Positions 43,383 through 52,110 of a DNA stretch of 64,000 bases are shown here, piece by piece. Numbering within the stretch: position 1 is the stretch's first letter; the number at the start of each line of letters is the position of its first letter. The stretch comes from Flavobacteriaceae bacterium F08102 (GTDB taxonomy: Bacteria > Bacteroidota > Bacteroidia > Flavobacteriales > Flavobacteriaceae). A program made the translations under genes and the position numbers. The DNA lies in the NCBI GenBank assembly GCA_023015935.1, contig JALKAY010000001.1, positions 724,851 to 788,850 on the forward strand. The letters are read 5' to 3'. The notes below the pieces were generated by a model. That model searched no databases and was not told the DNA's origin. It saw nothing but the letters and a program-made list of their open reading frames with translations.

Positions 43383-44123
43383 TTATTCCGATAATTCAAT
43401 TTGATCTTGTAGTTTATAATAGGCTCTCTTGGAGGCAATTTCTTCTGCTTTTTTCTTAGAAGTAGCCCTTCCTTTCCCAACCACATCGTCATCGATATAC
43501 AAGCGAACGCTAAAATGTTTAGTTCTGTCATTGCCTGTGTCTTCGTATACATCATAGCGGATTTGGCATTTTTGCTTTTGACACCATTCAATTAAGACAC
43601 TTTTATAACTTGTAATTTTACCTTCTAAACGTTCTATGTCTACATAAGGTTCGATTACTGTTTTATTGATGAATTTTTCGCAATAGACAAACCCTTTATC
43701 TAGATATACAGCCCCTACGAGTGCTTCAAAAACATTCCCATGAATGTTGTCGCCGAAATTGTTTTTTGGAACCTTGCTTGAAATTAAGCTAATCAGGCTT
43801 AAGTCCTTTCCAATTTCATTCAAGTGTTCTCTACTGACAATTTTAGAACGCATTTGTGTGAGATACCCTTCTGAGCCCGTAGGAATTTTTTTAAATAAAT
43901 CAATTGCGATAATTGAACTGAGAAGGGCGTCACCTAGAAATTCTAAGCGTTCGTAATTCAACGGTTGACCTGAGGCACTTTTCTTTTTGATGGAGCTGTG
44001 TGTAAACGCTTTTTTATAGATGCTCAAATCATGGGGTTTGAACCCGAGAATTTTTTGTATTTCTATCAAAAAAATCTCGCCATTTTCTGAACGAGATTTT
44101 AAGATTTTTTTGATAAAATTCAT
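43383..44123 (-). CDS. rnc: Ribonuclease III
   Basis: This 246-residue protein has a catalytic domain with the signature NYERLEFLGDALLSSIIAID and later GNVFEALVGAVYLDKGF (acidic ligands), and a C-terminal double-stranded RNA-binding domain (~residues 170-240, SYKSVLIEWCQKQKCQIRYD, then VGKGRATSKKKAEEIASKRA). RNase III cuts structured rRNA and mRNA precursors. It begins 6 bp after fabF, the usual fabF-rnc pairing. Confidence 0.95.
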   Translation of the reverse strand: MNFIKKILKSRSENGEIFLIEIQKILGFKPHDLSIYKKAFTHSSIKKKSASGQPLNYERLEFLGDALLSSIIAIDLFKKIPTGSEGYLTQMRSKIVSREHLNEIGKDLSLISLISSKVPKNNFGDNIHGNVFEALVGAVYLDKGFVYCEKFINKTVIEPYVDIERLEGKITSYKSVLIEWCQKQKCQIRYDVYEDTGNDRTKHFSVRLYIDDDVVGKGRATSKKKAEEIASKRAYYKLQDQIELSE

Positions 44124-44129
44124 AATGTG

Positions 44130-45383
44130 TTACTCATCTAGCTTTTTAAATACAACACAGGCATTATGACCTCCAAACCCGAAGGTATTACTCATTACTA
44201 TTTTAACATCTCTTTTCTGAGCTTTGTTTAAGGTTAAATTTAATGAGGGATCAATATTTTCGTCAACGGTTGTGTGATTGATTGTGGGTGGTACAATCCC
44301 ATGACGGATAGACAATATAGAGGAGATTGCTTCAATAGCACCTGCAGCTCCTAAGAGATGGCCGGTCATTGATTTAGTTGAATTGATATTGATATGCTGG
44401 GCATGGTCTCCAAATACTTTCTTAATGGCTATGAGCTCTGCTACATCACCTAATGGTGTAGAAGTGCCATGTGTATTGATGGCATCTACATCTTCTGGTG
44501 AAATTCCAGCATTTTCTAAACAGTTTTTCATTACAGCAATAACACCAATTCCTTCTGGGTGAGGAGCCGTCATATGATATGCATCAGAAGATAAGCCCCC
44601 TCCAATTAGTTCTGCATAGATAGTTGCACCGCGTGCTTTTGCATGCTCATATTCTTCTAAGACAATGGCTCCTGCACCTTCTCCTAAGACGAATCCGTCT
44701 CTTGTAGCATCAAAAGGTCGTGAAGCAGTTTCTGGACTTTCATTTCTAGTAGATAAGGCGTGCATCGCATTAAATCCACCCATTCCAGCAAGGGTTACTG
44801 CGGCTTCACTACCACCAGTAACAATGACATCACAATGCCCCAATCGGATATAATTCAAGGCATCTATCATTGCATTTGCTGATGAAGCACATGCAGAAAC
44901 AGTGGTGTAGTTTGGTCCCATAAATCCGTGCTTAATGGATATATTACCAGGGGCAATATCTGCAATCATTTTTGGGATAAAGAAAGGATTGAAGCGTGGT
45001 GTTCCATCTCCTTCAGCAAAGTTTAAAACTTCGTTTTGGAATGTTTCTAATCCGCCAATACCTGCACCCCAAATAACGCCAACCCTCAATTTATTGATGG
45101 TGGTTAAATCTAATTTGGAGTCAAGAATGGCTTCATCTGACGCGACCATAGCATATTGCGTAAATTTGTCCATCTTTCGGGCTTCTTTACGGTCAATAAA
45201 GTCGGTTGCGTTAAAATTTTTGACTTCACAGGCAAAACGAGTTTTAAATTTTTCAGGATTAAAATAACTGATAGGTGCAGCTCCGCTTTTACCATGTACT
45301 AAACCTTCCCAATATTCATCAATAGTATTGCCTATTGGTGTTAATGCACCAAGACCGGTGACAACGACTCGTTTTAATTCCAT
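44130..45383 (-). CDS. fabF: 3-oxoacyl-ACP synthase II
   Basis: This 417-residue condensing enzyme elongates acyl-ACP in fatty acid synthesis. The Cys-His-His triad is visible in YTTVSACASSANAMIDALNY (Cys), INTHGTSTPLGDVAE (His) and TKSMTGHLLGAAGAIEAISS (His). The N-terminus ELKRVVVTGLGALTPIGNTI and the tail NTFGFGGHNACVVFKKL are typical. It follows acpP after a 79-bp gap that holds a terminator-like hairpin. Confidence 0.97.
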   Translation of the reverse strand: MELKRVVVTGLGALTPIGNTIDEYWEGLVHGKSGAAPISYFNPEKFKTRFACEVKNFNATDFIDRKEARKMDKFTQYAMVASDEAILDSKLDLTTINKLRVGVIWGAGIGGLETFQNEVLNFAEGDGTPRFNPFFIPKMIADIAPGNISIKHGFMGPNYTTVSACASSANAMIDALNYIRLGHCDVIVTGGSEAAVTLAGMGGFNAMHALSTRNESPETASRPFDATRDGFVLGEGAGAIVLEEYEHAKARGATIYAELIGGGLSSDAYHMTAPHPEGIGVIAVMKNCLENAGISPEDVDAINTHGTSTPLGDVAELIAIKKVFGDHAQHININSTKSMTGHLLGAAGAIEAISSILSIRHGIVPPTINHTTVDENIDPSLNLTLNKAQKRDVKIVMSNTFGFGGHNACVVFKKLDE

Positions 45384-45410
45384 ATGAAATTAATTAATTA
45401 AATTATAAAA

Positions 45411-45444
45411 ACTACGAGCAAGTCACCACAGTGCTGCTCGTAGT
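45411..45444 (-). terminator. Attenuator-like hairpin between acpP and fabF
   Basis: ACTACGAGCA (45411-45420) pairs perfectly with TGCTCGTAGT (45435-45444). Read on the minus strand, the stem is followed directly by TTTTTATAATTT, so it should terminate part of the acpP transcripts and let the rest read into fabF. Confidence 0.7.
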
Positions 45445-45462
45445 ATGAATAAGTAATGGGTT

Positions 45463-45699
45463 TTACTTTTTAGCTTCTTCTATATAGCTGATTGCTTGAC
45501 CAACAGTCCCAATGTTCTCTGCTTGATCGTCAGGTATTTGAATATCAAATTCTTTTTCAAATTCCATAATTAATTCAACAGTATCCAAAGAATCTGCTCC
45601 TAAATCGTTCGTAAAGTTTGCTTCTGTAGTAACTTCATTTTCATCAACGCCTAATTTGTCAACGATGATAGCCTTTACTCTTGATGCGATGTCTGACAT
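45463..45699 (-). CDS. acpP: Acyl carrier protein
   Basis: This 78-residue acidic protein carries the growing fatty acyl chain on a phosphopantetheine arm. The attachment serine lies in the classic motif [19 protein letters not shown]. Length and composition are typical. It is the first gene of the acpP-fabF-rnc-IPExxxVDY-pyk group and is preceded by a TACTTTTG promoter element; a hairpin after it probably raises its transcript level over fabF. Confidence 0.98.
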   Translation of the reverse strand: MSDIASRVKAIIVDKLGVDENEVTTEANFTNDLGADSLDTVELIMEFEKEFDIQIPDDQAENIGTVGQAISYIEEAKK

Positions 45700-45731
45700 A
45701 ATATTTCTAATTTTTAATTTTAAAATCGAGG

Positions 45732-45739
45732 CAAAAGTA
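45732..45739 (-). promoter_or_regulatory. -7 element TACTTTTG of the acpP promoter
   Basis: On the minus strand the octamer fits TAnnTTTG, 32 bp before the acpP ATG. A second match (TATTTTTG, 45771-45778) lies 31 bp further upstream and may be an alternative promoter. Confidence 0.55.
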
Positions 45740-45875
45740 AAAAACTTTCATTGATTACGGGCATATACCTCAAAAATATGTGGACTAATTTACTTAAAAA
45801 AGTTTAATTTTTGAATCAATCCACTCCAATTGTTAATAATAATTCTTTCTTTTGTGTCCACAACAATCAATGTTT

Positions 45876-46442
45876 ATGAGTCGAATTGCCATATTTGCTT
45901 CAGGGTCTGGAACCAATGCAGAAAATATAATAAAGTACTTTAGTGACAAGCCAGCGGTGACCGTAGTTATGGTTCTTTCAAATAAGAAAGATGCTAAAGT
46001 TCTTGATCGCGCTAAGCGATTGAATGTGAAGACATTAGTATTTGACAGAGCTGCTTTTCAAGAAAGTGAAGCTTTGCTTAGGATGCTTAAAAAGGAAGTC
46101 GATTATATTATTTTGGCAGGGTTTTTATGGAAAATTCCTGAGAATTTTATACGGGCTTTTCCTAATAAAATCATCAATATTCACCCCGCTTTATTGCCAA
46201 AATATGGGGGGAAAGGAATGTATGGAAACCACATTCATGAAGCTGTGGTTTTAAACAATGAAAAAGTAACGGGTATAACCATACATTTTGTTAATGAGCA
46301 TTACGATGAGGGGGCTATTATCTTTCAAAAAGAGGTAAGTCTTTCAAAAGAGGATACGCCAAAGAGTGTTGCCGAAAAAGTTCACGAATTAGAATATCAA
46401 TTTTTCCCGAAGATTATTGAATCTGTTATTGTCGATGGATAA
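45876..46442 (+). CDS. purN: Phosphoribosylglycinamide formyltransferase
   Basis: PurN adds the formyl group from 10-formyl-tetrahydrofolate to GAR in purine synthesis. The 188-residue protein begins RIAIFASGSGTNAENIIKYF; the active site is KIINIHPALLPKYGGKGMYG (Asn, His) with HYDEGAIIFQKEV (Asp). I choose ATG 45876 (MSRIAIF), matching homologues; ATG 45870 would add two residues. It is divergent from acpP and overlaps rnhA by 8 bp. Confidence 0.95.
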   Translation: MSRIAIFASGSGTNAENIIKYFSDKPAVTVVMVLSNKKDAKVLDRAKRLNVKTLVFDRAAFQESEALLRMLKKEVDYIILAGFLWKIPENFIRAFPNKIINIHPALLPKYGGKGMYGNHIHEAVVLNNEKVTGITIHFVNEHYDEGAIIFQKEVSLSKEDTPKSVAEKVHELEYQFFPKIIESVIVDG

Positions 46443-46896
46443 GGTACATATTTATACAGATGGAGCCTGTAGTGGAAATCCAGGCAAAGGAGGGTATGGA
46501 ATTGTAATGGAGTGGGTAGGGAAACCCTATGTAAAAGAATTTTCTGAAGGCTATGAACTTACGACGAACAATCGAATGGAATTATTAGCTGTTATTGTTG
46601 CATTGGAGCAGCTTAAAAAGAACAATATTTCTGTAACGGTATACTCTGATTCAAAATACGTGGTAGATGCGGTTTTGAAAAAATGGGTTTTTGCCTGGGA
46701 AAAAAAGGGGTTTAAAGATAAGAAGAATGTAGATTTATGGAAGCGATTTTTAAAGATTTATCGTAAGCATTCGGTTGATTTTGTTTGGATTAGAGGGCAC
46801 AATAATCATCCTCAAAACGAACGCTGTGACGCCTTAGCTGTAGCTGCAGCAAAGAAGGACAATCTTAAGGTCGATATTGGATTTATAAATTCGTGA
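46435..46896 (+). CDS. rnhA: Ribonuclease HI
   Basis: This 153-residue enzyme removes the RNA strand of RNA-DNA hybrids. The four acidic catalytic residues are visible in HIYTDGACSGNPGKGGYG (Asp), TTNNRMELLAVIVALEQL (Glu), VTVYSDSKYVVDAV (Asp) and RGHNNHPQNERCDALA (Asp, with the His loop). I use ATG 46435; the gene starts within the last codons of purN. A convergent sufS follows after 131 bp, with no clear terminator. Confidence 0.95.
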   Translation: MDKVHIYTDGACSGNPGKGGYGIVMEWVGKPYVKEFSEGYELTTNNRMELLAVIVALEQLKKNNISVTVYSDSKYVVDAVLKKWVFAWEKKGFKDKKNVDLWKRFLKIYRKHSVDFVWIRGHNNHPQNERCDALAVAAAKKDNLKVDIGFINS

Positions 46897-47027
46897 TCTA
46901 AATGAAAATGGAAATTTTTAAGCACACAAGGCAATAATTCATGTGTGATATTGAATTTAACCTTTTTTGGTAAGTTTTTTACCCTAAAATATTTGAATTA
47001 AGAAAATATTGATTCCTAAAAGCGGTG

Positions 47028-48242
47028 TTAACTTAACATTTCTTTGGCGCGTTTAAGGGCAGTAATCATTAAATCAATTTCAGTTTTAGTGTTGTAAAAG
47101 GCGAAAGAGGCACGGATAGTTCCTGGAATTTTATAAAAATCCATAATTGGTTGCGCACAGTGATGACCGGTACGAACAGCAATCCCCAGTTTATCAATAA
47201 TAGTACCTACATCATAGGGGTGTAACCCCTGAAAATTGAAAGAAACAACCGCTGTTTTTTCGACCGTTTTACCGTAAATTTCAATACCATCTAGTTTTTC
47301 TAGTGCTTTAGTAGCGTAGTCGAGTAATTCACTTTCGTAGTTTGCAATTTTTGACATGCCAATTTGATTTAAATAATCAATAGCAGTTCCAAAAGCAATT
47401 CCACCTACGATATTTGGTGTTCCAGCTTCAAATTTATGAGGTATATCAGCATAGGTGGTTTTTTCAAAACGTACTTCTGCGATCATTTCGCCCCCTCCTT
47501 TGTAGGGAGGAAGTTTTCTTAGCCACTCGGCTTTACCATAAAGCATTCCTACTCCAGTTGGTCCACACATTTTATGAGCCGAAACGGTGTAGAAATCTAC
47601 ATCGAGGGCTTGAACGTTTGTTTTGATGTGCATACTTGCTTGGGCTCCATCAATTAAGACGGCTGCACCATGGGCGTGCGCAGTATCGATGATTCGCTTT
47701 ATTGGATTGATGGTCCCCAATGCGTTGGACACGTGATTTACCATTACCAATTTGGTTTTATTGTTTAAGAACCTGTCATATTCCGCAAGATCGAGTGACC
47801 CGTCATGTTTCATAGGAATAACCTTTAATACAGCGCCAGTGCGTTCGCATAACATTTGCCAAGGAACAATGTTGGAGTGATGTTCTAAGGCAGAAATAAT
47901 AAGTTCATCGCCGCTTTGAAGTAGCGTGGTAAAACTTGTTGCAACGAGATTTATCGCTTCGGTCGTGCCCGAAGTGAAAATAATTTCTTCGGGATTGGCC
48001 GCATTAAAATGGTGTTGAATTTTTTGTCGGGCAGCTTCGTATTTGTCAGTAGCTTCTTGACTTAACGTATGAACCCCTCTATGAATATTTGCATTGTAAT
48101 TTTCATAATAATCTACAATGGCATCAATGACTACTTTTGGTTTTTGTGAAGTTGCGGCATTGTCAAAATAGACCAAAGGTTTATTGTTGATTTGACGTTT
48201 TAGTATGGGGAAATCGTTGCGAATTTTAGCTATATCTACCAT
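47028..48242 (-). CDS. sufS: Cysteine desulfurase SufS
   Basis: This 404-residue PLP enzyme takes sulfur from cysteine for Fe-S cluster assembly. The PLP lysine is in DFYTVSAHKMCGPTGVGMLY and the sulfur-carrying Cys in AVRTGHHCAQPIMDFYKIPG. Other group II markers are YFDNAATSQKP and NIHRGVHTLSQEATDKYE. It belongs to the suf genes at 49673-54288 but is separated from sufD by an oppositely oriented serine hydrolase gene, so it needs its own promoter (48261-48268). Confidence 0.96.
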   Translation of the reverse strand: MVDIAKIRNDFPILKRQINNKPLVYFDNAATSQKPKVVIDAIVDYYENYNANIHRGVHTLSQEATDKYEAARQKIQHHFNAANPEEIIFTSGTTEAINLVATSFTTLLQSGDELIISALEHHSNIVPWQMLCERTGAVLKVIPMKHDGSLDLAEYDRFLNNKTKLVMVNHVSNALGTINPIKRIIDTAHAHGAAVLIDGAQASMHIKTNVQALDVDFYTVSAHKMCGPTGVGMLYGKAEWLRKLPPYKGGGEMIAEVRFEKTTYADIPHKFEAGTPNIVGGIAFGTAIDYLNQIGMSKIANYESELLDYATKALEKLDGIEIYGKTVEKTAVVSFNFQGLHPYDVGTIIDKLGIAVRTGHHCAQPIMDFYKIPGTIRASFAFYNTKTEIDLMITALKRAKEMLS

Positions 48243-48260
48243 GTTGTTTGCTTGAGTTTA

Positions 48261-48268
48261 CAAAATTA
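48261..48268 (-). promoter_or_regulatory. -7 element TAATTTTG for sufS
   Basis: On the minus strand this octamer matches TAnnTTTG, 18 bp before the sufS ATG, in the 84-bp divergent spacer shared with the serine hydrolase gene. Confidence 0.5.
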
Positions 48269-48300
48269 CAAAACAAAGCGATCAATTGATTTGATTCGGC

Positions 48301-48308
48301 TATATTTG
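48301..48308 (+). promoter_or_regulatory. -7 element TATATTTG for the serine hydrolase
   Basis: This exact match to TAnnTTTG lies 18 bp before the ATG at 48327, back to back with the sufS element. It supports 48327 rather than the more distal in-frame start at 48252. Confidence 0.5.
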
Positions 48309-48326
48309 TTTTTTCAAGTAAATAGT

Positions 48327-49676
48327 ATGGCAAAATCGAATCGGAAAATCGTAAAGTATAGCCTGTTAATACTGGTAATTGTATTGGGTTACCTAGGTTA
48401 TACCCAATATCCTAAATTGAATTTATTGGCTGGATATTCGGCTAAAATGATGAGTTCCTCCGTGTTTTTAGCACATCGATCAGCCGAATTTACAGATGCA
48501 CATGAAAATAATTTTACACCTGTAAACTTAGCTGAAGACAACGTAGATATGTCGTCAAAATCGGTAACCACTTCGGTGTATGGTTTATTAACACGTAAAG
48601 CTATTTTTAGAGAAGGATTGGGATCGGTTCTTTTGGTGGATGGGGTTGACGAAAATAGTCCGTATTTAGTTCCAGTGAGAACTAAAACGGTCGCCAATTT
48701 ACCTTACCCGTATGGAGATGGTGAACAAAAAGATACGGTTTTTCCCTCGGTTGACTACGATAAAATTAAAAATACGGTAGATGCTGCATTTTTGAATCCA
48801 GCGATTCAAAAAACACGTTCGGTACTCGTGGTGTATAAAGATCAAATTATTGCCGAAAAATATGCGGATAATTTTGATAAAAATTCAATCCTTTTAGGAT
48901 GGTCTATGACAAAGAGTATTACGAGTACTATTTTTGGTATTTTGCAAAGCATGGGGAAGTTAAATATTTTGGATCCAGCTCCCATAGCAGATTGGCAAAA
49001 TGATGAACGAGCTAAGATTACGATCAATGATTTATTACACATGAATAGTGGTTTAGCGTGGAGTGAAGATTATAAGCGTATTTCGGATGCTACTAGAATG
49101 TTATTTTTATCTGAAGATATGGCTGGTGTTCAGCAACAAAAAAAATTAGTAGGAACACCAAATAGCCTTTGGAATTATTCTTCAGGAACTACTAATTTAT
49201 TGTCAGGAATTTTGCGAAACTACTTTCCTACGCATCAAGCGTATTTAGATTTTTGGTATAGTGGGTTAATTGATAGAATAGGGATGCATTCAATGCTAAT
49301 TGAAGCTGATTTAGCAGGGAATTATGTGGGTTCTTCGTATGGATGGGCTACTACAAGAGATTGGGCAAAATTTGGCTTATTGTATTTGCATCGTGGGAAT
49401 TGGAATGGGGATCAAATTTTTGATTCAGCGTGGGTTGATTACGTGACAACACCAACAGCTACGTCTAACGGTGAGTATGGTGGACATTTCTGGTTAAATG
49501 CTGGAGGAAAATATCCTGATGCACCAAGAGATATGTTTTCGGCCAATGGTTTTCAGGGGCAACGTGTATTCATTATACCATCTAAAGACCTTGTTGTTGT
49601 CCGCATGGGATTAGCCGAGGAAGGTTTTGATTTTAATGGATTCTTAAAGGATTTGGTTGCATCGATACGCGATTAG
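48327..49676 (+). CDS. Serine hydrolase (beta-lactamase/PBP-like fold)
   Basis: This 449-residue protein has an N-terminal membrane anchor (~residues 7-25, IVKYSLLILVIVLGYLGY) and a class C beta-lactamase-like domain. The SxxK nucleophile motif is LLGWSMTKSITSTIFGIL; the Tyr motif is LWNYSSGTTNLLSG; the third motif is EYGGHFWLNAGG. Such proteins may be esterases, D-amino-acid peptidases or carboxypeptidases; resistance should not be assumed. I use ATG 48327, right before the anchor. It is convergent with sufD (stop codons overlap by 2 bp, TTAG) and divergent from sufS, so it interrupts the suf gene order. Confidence 0.9.
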   Translation: MAKSNRKIVKYSLLILVIVLGYLGYTQYPKLNLLAGYSAKMMSSSVFLAHRSAEFTDAHENNFTPVNLAEDNVDMSSKSVTTSVYGLLTRKAIFREGLGSVLLVDGVDENSPYLVPVRTKTVANLPYPYGDGEQKDTVFPSVDYDKIKNTVDAAFLNPAIQKTRSVLVVYKDQIIAEKYADNFDKNSILLGWSMTKSITSTIFGILQSMGKLNILDPAPIADWQNDERAKITINDLLHMNSGLAWSEDYKRISDATRMLFLSEDMAGVQQQKKLVGTPNSLWNYSSGTTNLLSGILRNYFPTHQAYLDFWYSGLIDRIGMHSMLIEADLAGNYVGSSYGWATTRDWAKFGLLYLHRGNWNGDQIFDSAWVDYVTTPTATSNGEYGGHFWLNAGGKYPDAPRDMFSANGFQGQRVFIIPSKDLVVVRMGLAEEGFDFNGFLKDLVASIRD

Positions 49677-50995
49677 ATTCCAAATCCTAAATCAACATCT
49701 AGTTTTTGGGCGATAAGTTTAGTAATTCTAGTTTTGAGTTCTGGAATTTTAATTTTACTTAATGCATCATTAGCGAAAGCGTACAAAAGTAGAGCGTTTG
49801 CCTCTTTTTTAGGGATTCCACGAGAGCGTAAATAGAATAGAGCGCTGTGGTCTAATTGACCAATGGTACAGCCGTGTGAGCACTTCACATCATCAGCAAA
49901 AATTTCAAGTTGAGGTTTAGCATTAATATCAGCTCTGTCTCCAATTAAAATGTTATTGTTTTGTTGAAAGGCATTGGTTTTTTGAGCTTCTTTTCGCACG
50001 ATGACTTTTCCGTTAAAAACTCCCGTTGCGCTGTCAAAATAAATGCCTTTATAAAGTTCATGACTTTCACAATTTGGTTTTTTGTGTTCTACCAAGGTGT
50101 GATTGTCAACCAGTTGTTTGTCACCAATAATACTTATTCCGTTGAGTACACTGTTGCAATATTCTCCTTCTTGGTAAAATTCTAAATTGTTTCGTGTTAA
50201 TTTTCCACCGAATGAAAAGGTGTTTACGGAGACTACACTTTGTTGTAACTGCTGAATATAGGTATTGTCAATTAAAGATGCACCTTTTTTGTCGTTTTGA
50301 ATTTTGTAATAATCAATGATGGCTCTTTTTGCAGCAAAAATTTCTGTCACAGAATTGGTGAGTACTGCATTGTCATTGAGGCATTGATGACGCTCGATGA
50401 TTTGAACGTGCGAATTTTCGCCCACTACAATCAAATTGCGTGGTTGCAACATTATTGCCGATTCATTACCGGTGGCAAAATGAATAATTTGAATAGGTTT
50501 TGGTAAAACGGTGTTTTTTGGGATGTTAATATATGCGCCTTCTTTTGAAAAGGCCGTGTTTAAAGAAGTTACACTACTTTTTTTACACGCGATTTTATTA
50601 AAATAATGGTCGATTACAGGTTTATATTTTGGCTTTTTTAATGCCGATCCTAAAAGACAAACATCAAATCCGTCATGGGTAGTTTCCGAAAGGAAAGAAC
50701 TGTATACTCCATCAATAAAAACAATTTTATAAGAATCTAAATCGTGTAAAAAGTAATTCTTTACATCTGCATATTCAACTGCGTTGTCACTTTTCGGAAA
50801 TACGTTGTAATCCTCTTTTAAAATTGAACTAAGCGATGTGTATTTATACTCCTCATCTTTTTTGGTAGGAAAACCATTCGCTTCAAAGTGAGAAAATGCC
50901 TCTGATCGGATGTCGTGTATATCAGATTCTGTATCCGTACCTACTGTATTCTCAAAAGCGAGAAATGAAGTGATTAATTTGTCTTTTAAATCCAT
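49673..50995 (-). CDS. sufD: SufD: Fe-S cluster assembly scaffold subunit
   Basis: This 440-residue beta-helix protein forms the SufBC2D scaffold with SufB and SufC. Typical parts are EYKYTSLSSILKEDY near the N-terminus, and near the C-terminus LEIFADDVKCSHGCTIGQLD and ALFYLRSRGIPKKEANALLL. The Cys and His in CSHGCTIGQLD are conserved in the family. It starts 67 bp after sufC. Confidence 0.94.
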   Translation of the reverse strand: MDLKDKLITSFLAFENTVGTDTESDIHDIRSEAFSHFEANGFPTKKDEEYKYTSLSSILKEDYNVFPKSDNAVEYADVKNYFLHDLDSYKIVFIDGVYSSFLSETTHDGFDVCLLGSALKKPKYKPVIDHYFNKIACKKSSVTSLNTAFSKEGAYINIPKNTVLPKPIQIIHFATGNESAIMLQPRNLIVVGENSHVQIIERHQCLNDNAVLTNSVTEIFAAKRAIIDYYKIQNDKKGASLIDNTYIQQLQQSVVSVNTFSFGGKLTRNNLEFYQEGEYCNSVLNGISIIGDKQLVDNHTLVEHKKPNCESHELYKGIYFDSATGVFNGKVIVRKEAQKTNAFQQNNNILIGDRADINAKPQLEIFADDVKCSHGCTIGQLDHSALFYLRSRGIPKKEANALLLYAFANDALSKIKIPELKTRITKLIAQKLDVDLGFGI

Positions 50996-51062
50996 TTTAA
51001 AAAAGGTTTCGTAATTTGTGTAAATTCGTTCGTTTTATGACAAGTTGTTCAGTCTTAGTTTC

Positions 51063-51800
51063 TTATTTAACCCAATCGTATCCTTTTTCTTCCAATTCAA
51101 GGGCGAGTTCTGGGCCGCCAGATTTTACAATCTTTCCATTGTACAATACATGTACAAAATCAGGCACAATATATTCAAGTAGTCTTTGATAATGGGTAAT
51201 GACTATTACTGCGTTGTTTTCGTTTCGCAATTTGTTGACGCCATTTGCCACAATTTTAAGTGCATCAATATCCAGTCCAGAATCAGTTTCATCAAGGATG
51301 GCTAATTGAGGTTCTAACATGGCCATTTGAAAGATTTCATTCCGTTTTTTCTCTCCACCAGAAAAGCCTTCATTTAATGATCGTGATAGAAATTTACGGT
51401 CAATTTCTAACAGTTCAGCAGTGGATCTAATTTTCTGTAGCATATCCTTTGCTGAAAGTTCTTCTTGACCATTCGCTTTGCGCGTTTCGTTGATGGCCGT
51501 TTTAATAAAGTTAGTGACAGATACACCGGGAATTTCTACGGGGTATTGAAACGAAAGGAAAATACCTTTATGAGCTCTTTCTTCTGGATTTAAATCCTCA
51601 ATATTTTCGTTGTTTAAATAAATACTGCCTTCGGTTACTTCATACTCTTCTTTCCCAGCAATTACTGATGACAAGGTACTTTTTCCTGAACCATTTGGCC
51701 CCATGATAGCGTGGATTTCTCCCGCTTTTATGTTTAGATCAATCCCCTTGAGGATCTCTTTTTCTTCAATTCTGGCGTGTAAATTTTCTATTGTTAACAT
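51063..51800 (-). CDS. sufC: SufC: ATPase of the Suf system
   Basis: This 245-residue ABC-type ATPase drives conformational change of the SufBD scaffold. Walker A is MGPNGSGKSTLSSVIAGKEE, the signature SLNEGFSGGEKKRNEIFQMA, Walker B LAILDETDSGLDIDALKIVA and the H-loop VITHYQRLLEYI. The distinctive Suf form of the signature (FSGGEKKRNE) is present. The ATG follows the stop of an unknown gene by 3 bp. Confidence 0.96.
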   Translation of the reverse strand: MLTIENLHARIEEKEILKGIDLNIKAGEIHAIMGPNGSGKSTLSSVIAGKEEYEVTEGSIYLNNENIEDLNPEERAHKGIFLSFQYPVEIPGVSVTNFIKTAINETRKANGQEELSAKDMLQKIRSTAELLEIDRKFLSRSLNEGFSGGEKKRNEIFQMAMLEPQLAILDETDSGLDIDALKIVANGVNKLRNENNAVIVITHYQRLLEYIVPDFVHVLYNGKIVKSGGPELALELEEKGYDWVK

Positions 51801-51803
51801 AGT

Positions 51804-52106
51804 TTAAAGGTGTTTCATTTCAATAGTGTCAAAGGGGGCTTTTTTTACTATGTTAAAAGTAAAGGCCTTCTTTGTTTTGTTTTTAATATTTGTTGTAATT
51901 ACTGTATGTTTTTTCTTAAAAACAGGTGCTGTTATTTTTCCAATGTGCAATAAATTGACAAAGTTCATCTTGCCTTGATGTGAACCGCCTTTTTCATAAT
52001 TCGAATGAACATGTCTAAGGTTCATTTTGAAAGTCGTTGAGGTTATATCCAAACCATGAACGGCTGGTAATAATGCGAGATAAATATAATTTGTTGCTGC
52101 AATCAT
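51804..52106 (-). CDS. Unknown 100-residue protein encoded between sufB and sufC
   Basis: I do not recognise this protein. The frame fills the sufB-sufC gap almost exactly: its ATG is 4 bp after the sufB stop, preceded by AGGATAG as ribosome site, and its TAA ends 3 bp before the sufC ATG. The peptide starts MIAATNYIYLALLPAVHGLD, then has a His/Lys-rich middle (NLRHVHSNYEKGGSHQGKMN, three His) and a basic end (KKKHTVITTNIKNKTKKAF). It has no cysteine, so it is not itself a cluster carrier. Coding by chance in so tight a fit is unlikely, but the lack of a recognised family keeps confidence moderate. Confidence 0.55.
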   Translation of the reverse strand: MIAATNYIYLALLPAVHGLDITSTTFKMNLRHVHSNYEKGGSHQGKMNFVNLLHIGKITAPVFKKKHTVITTNIKNKTKKAFTFNIVKKAPFDTIEMKHL

Positions 52107-52110
52107 ATTG

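Noticed and set aside
46897..47027. Terminator between rnhA and sufS
   Set aside because: Only weak stems (CACACA/TGTGTG; GGTAA/TTACC) without a following T-run could be found.
48327..49676. Beta-lactamase conferring antibiotic resistance
   Set aside because: The SxxK/Tyr motifs show only the fold; such proteins are mostly esterases or peptidases and nothing supports a resistance role.
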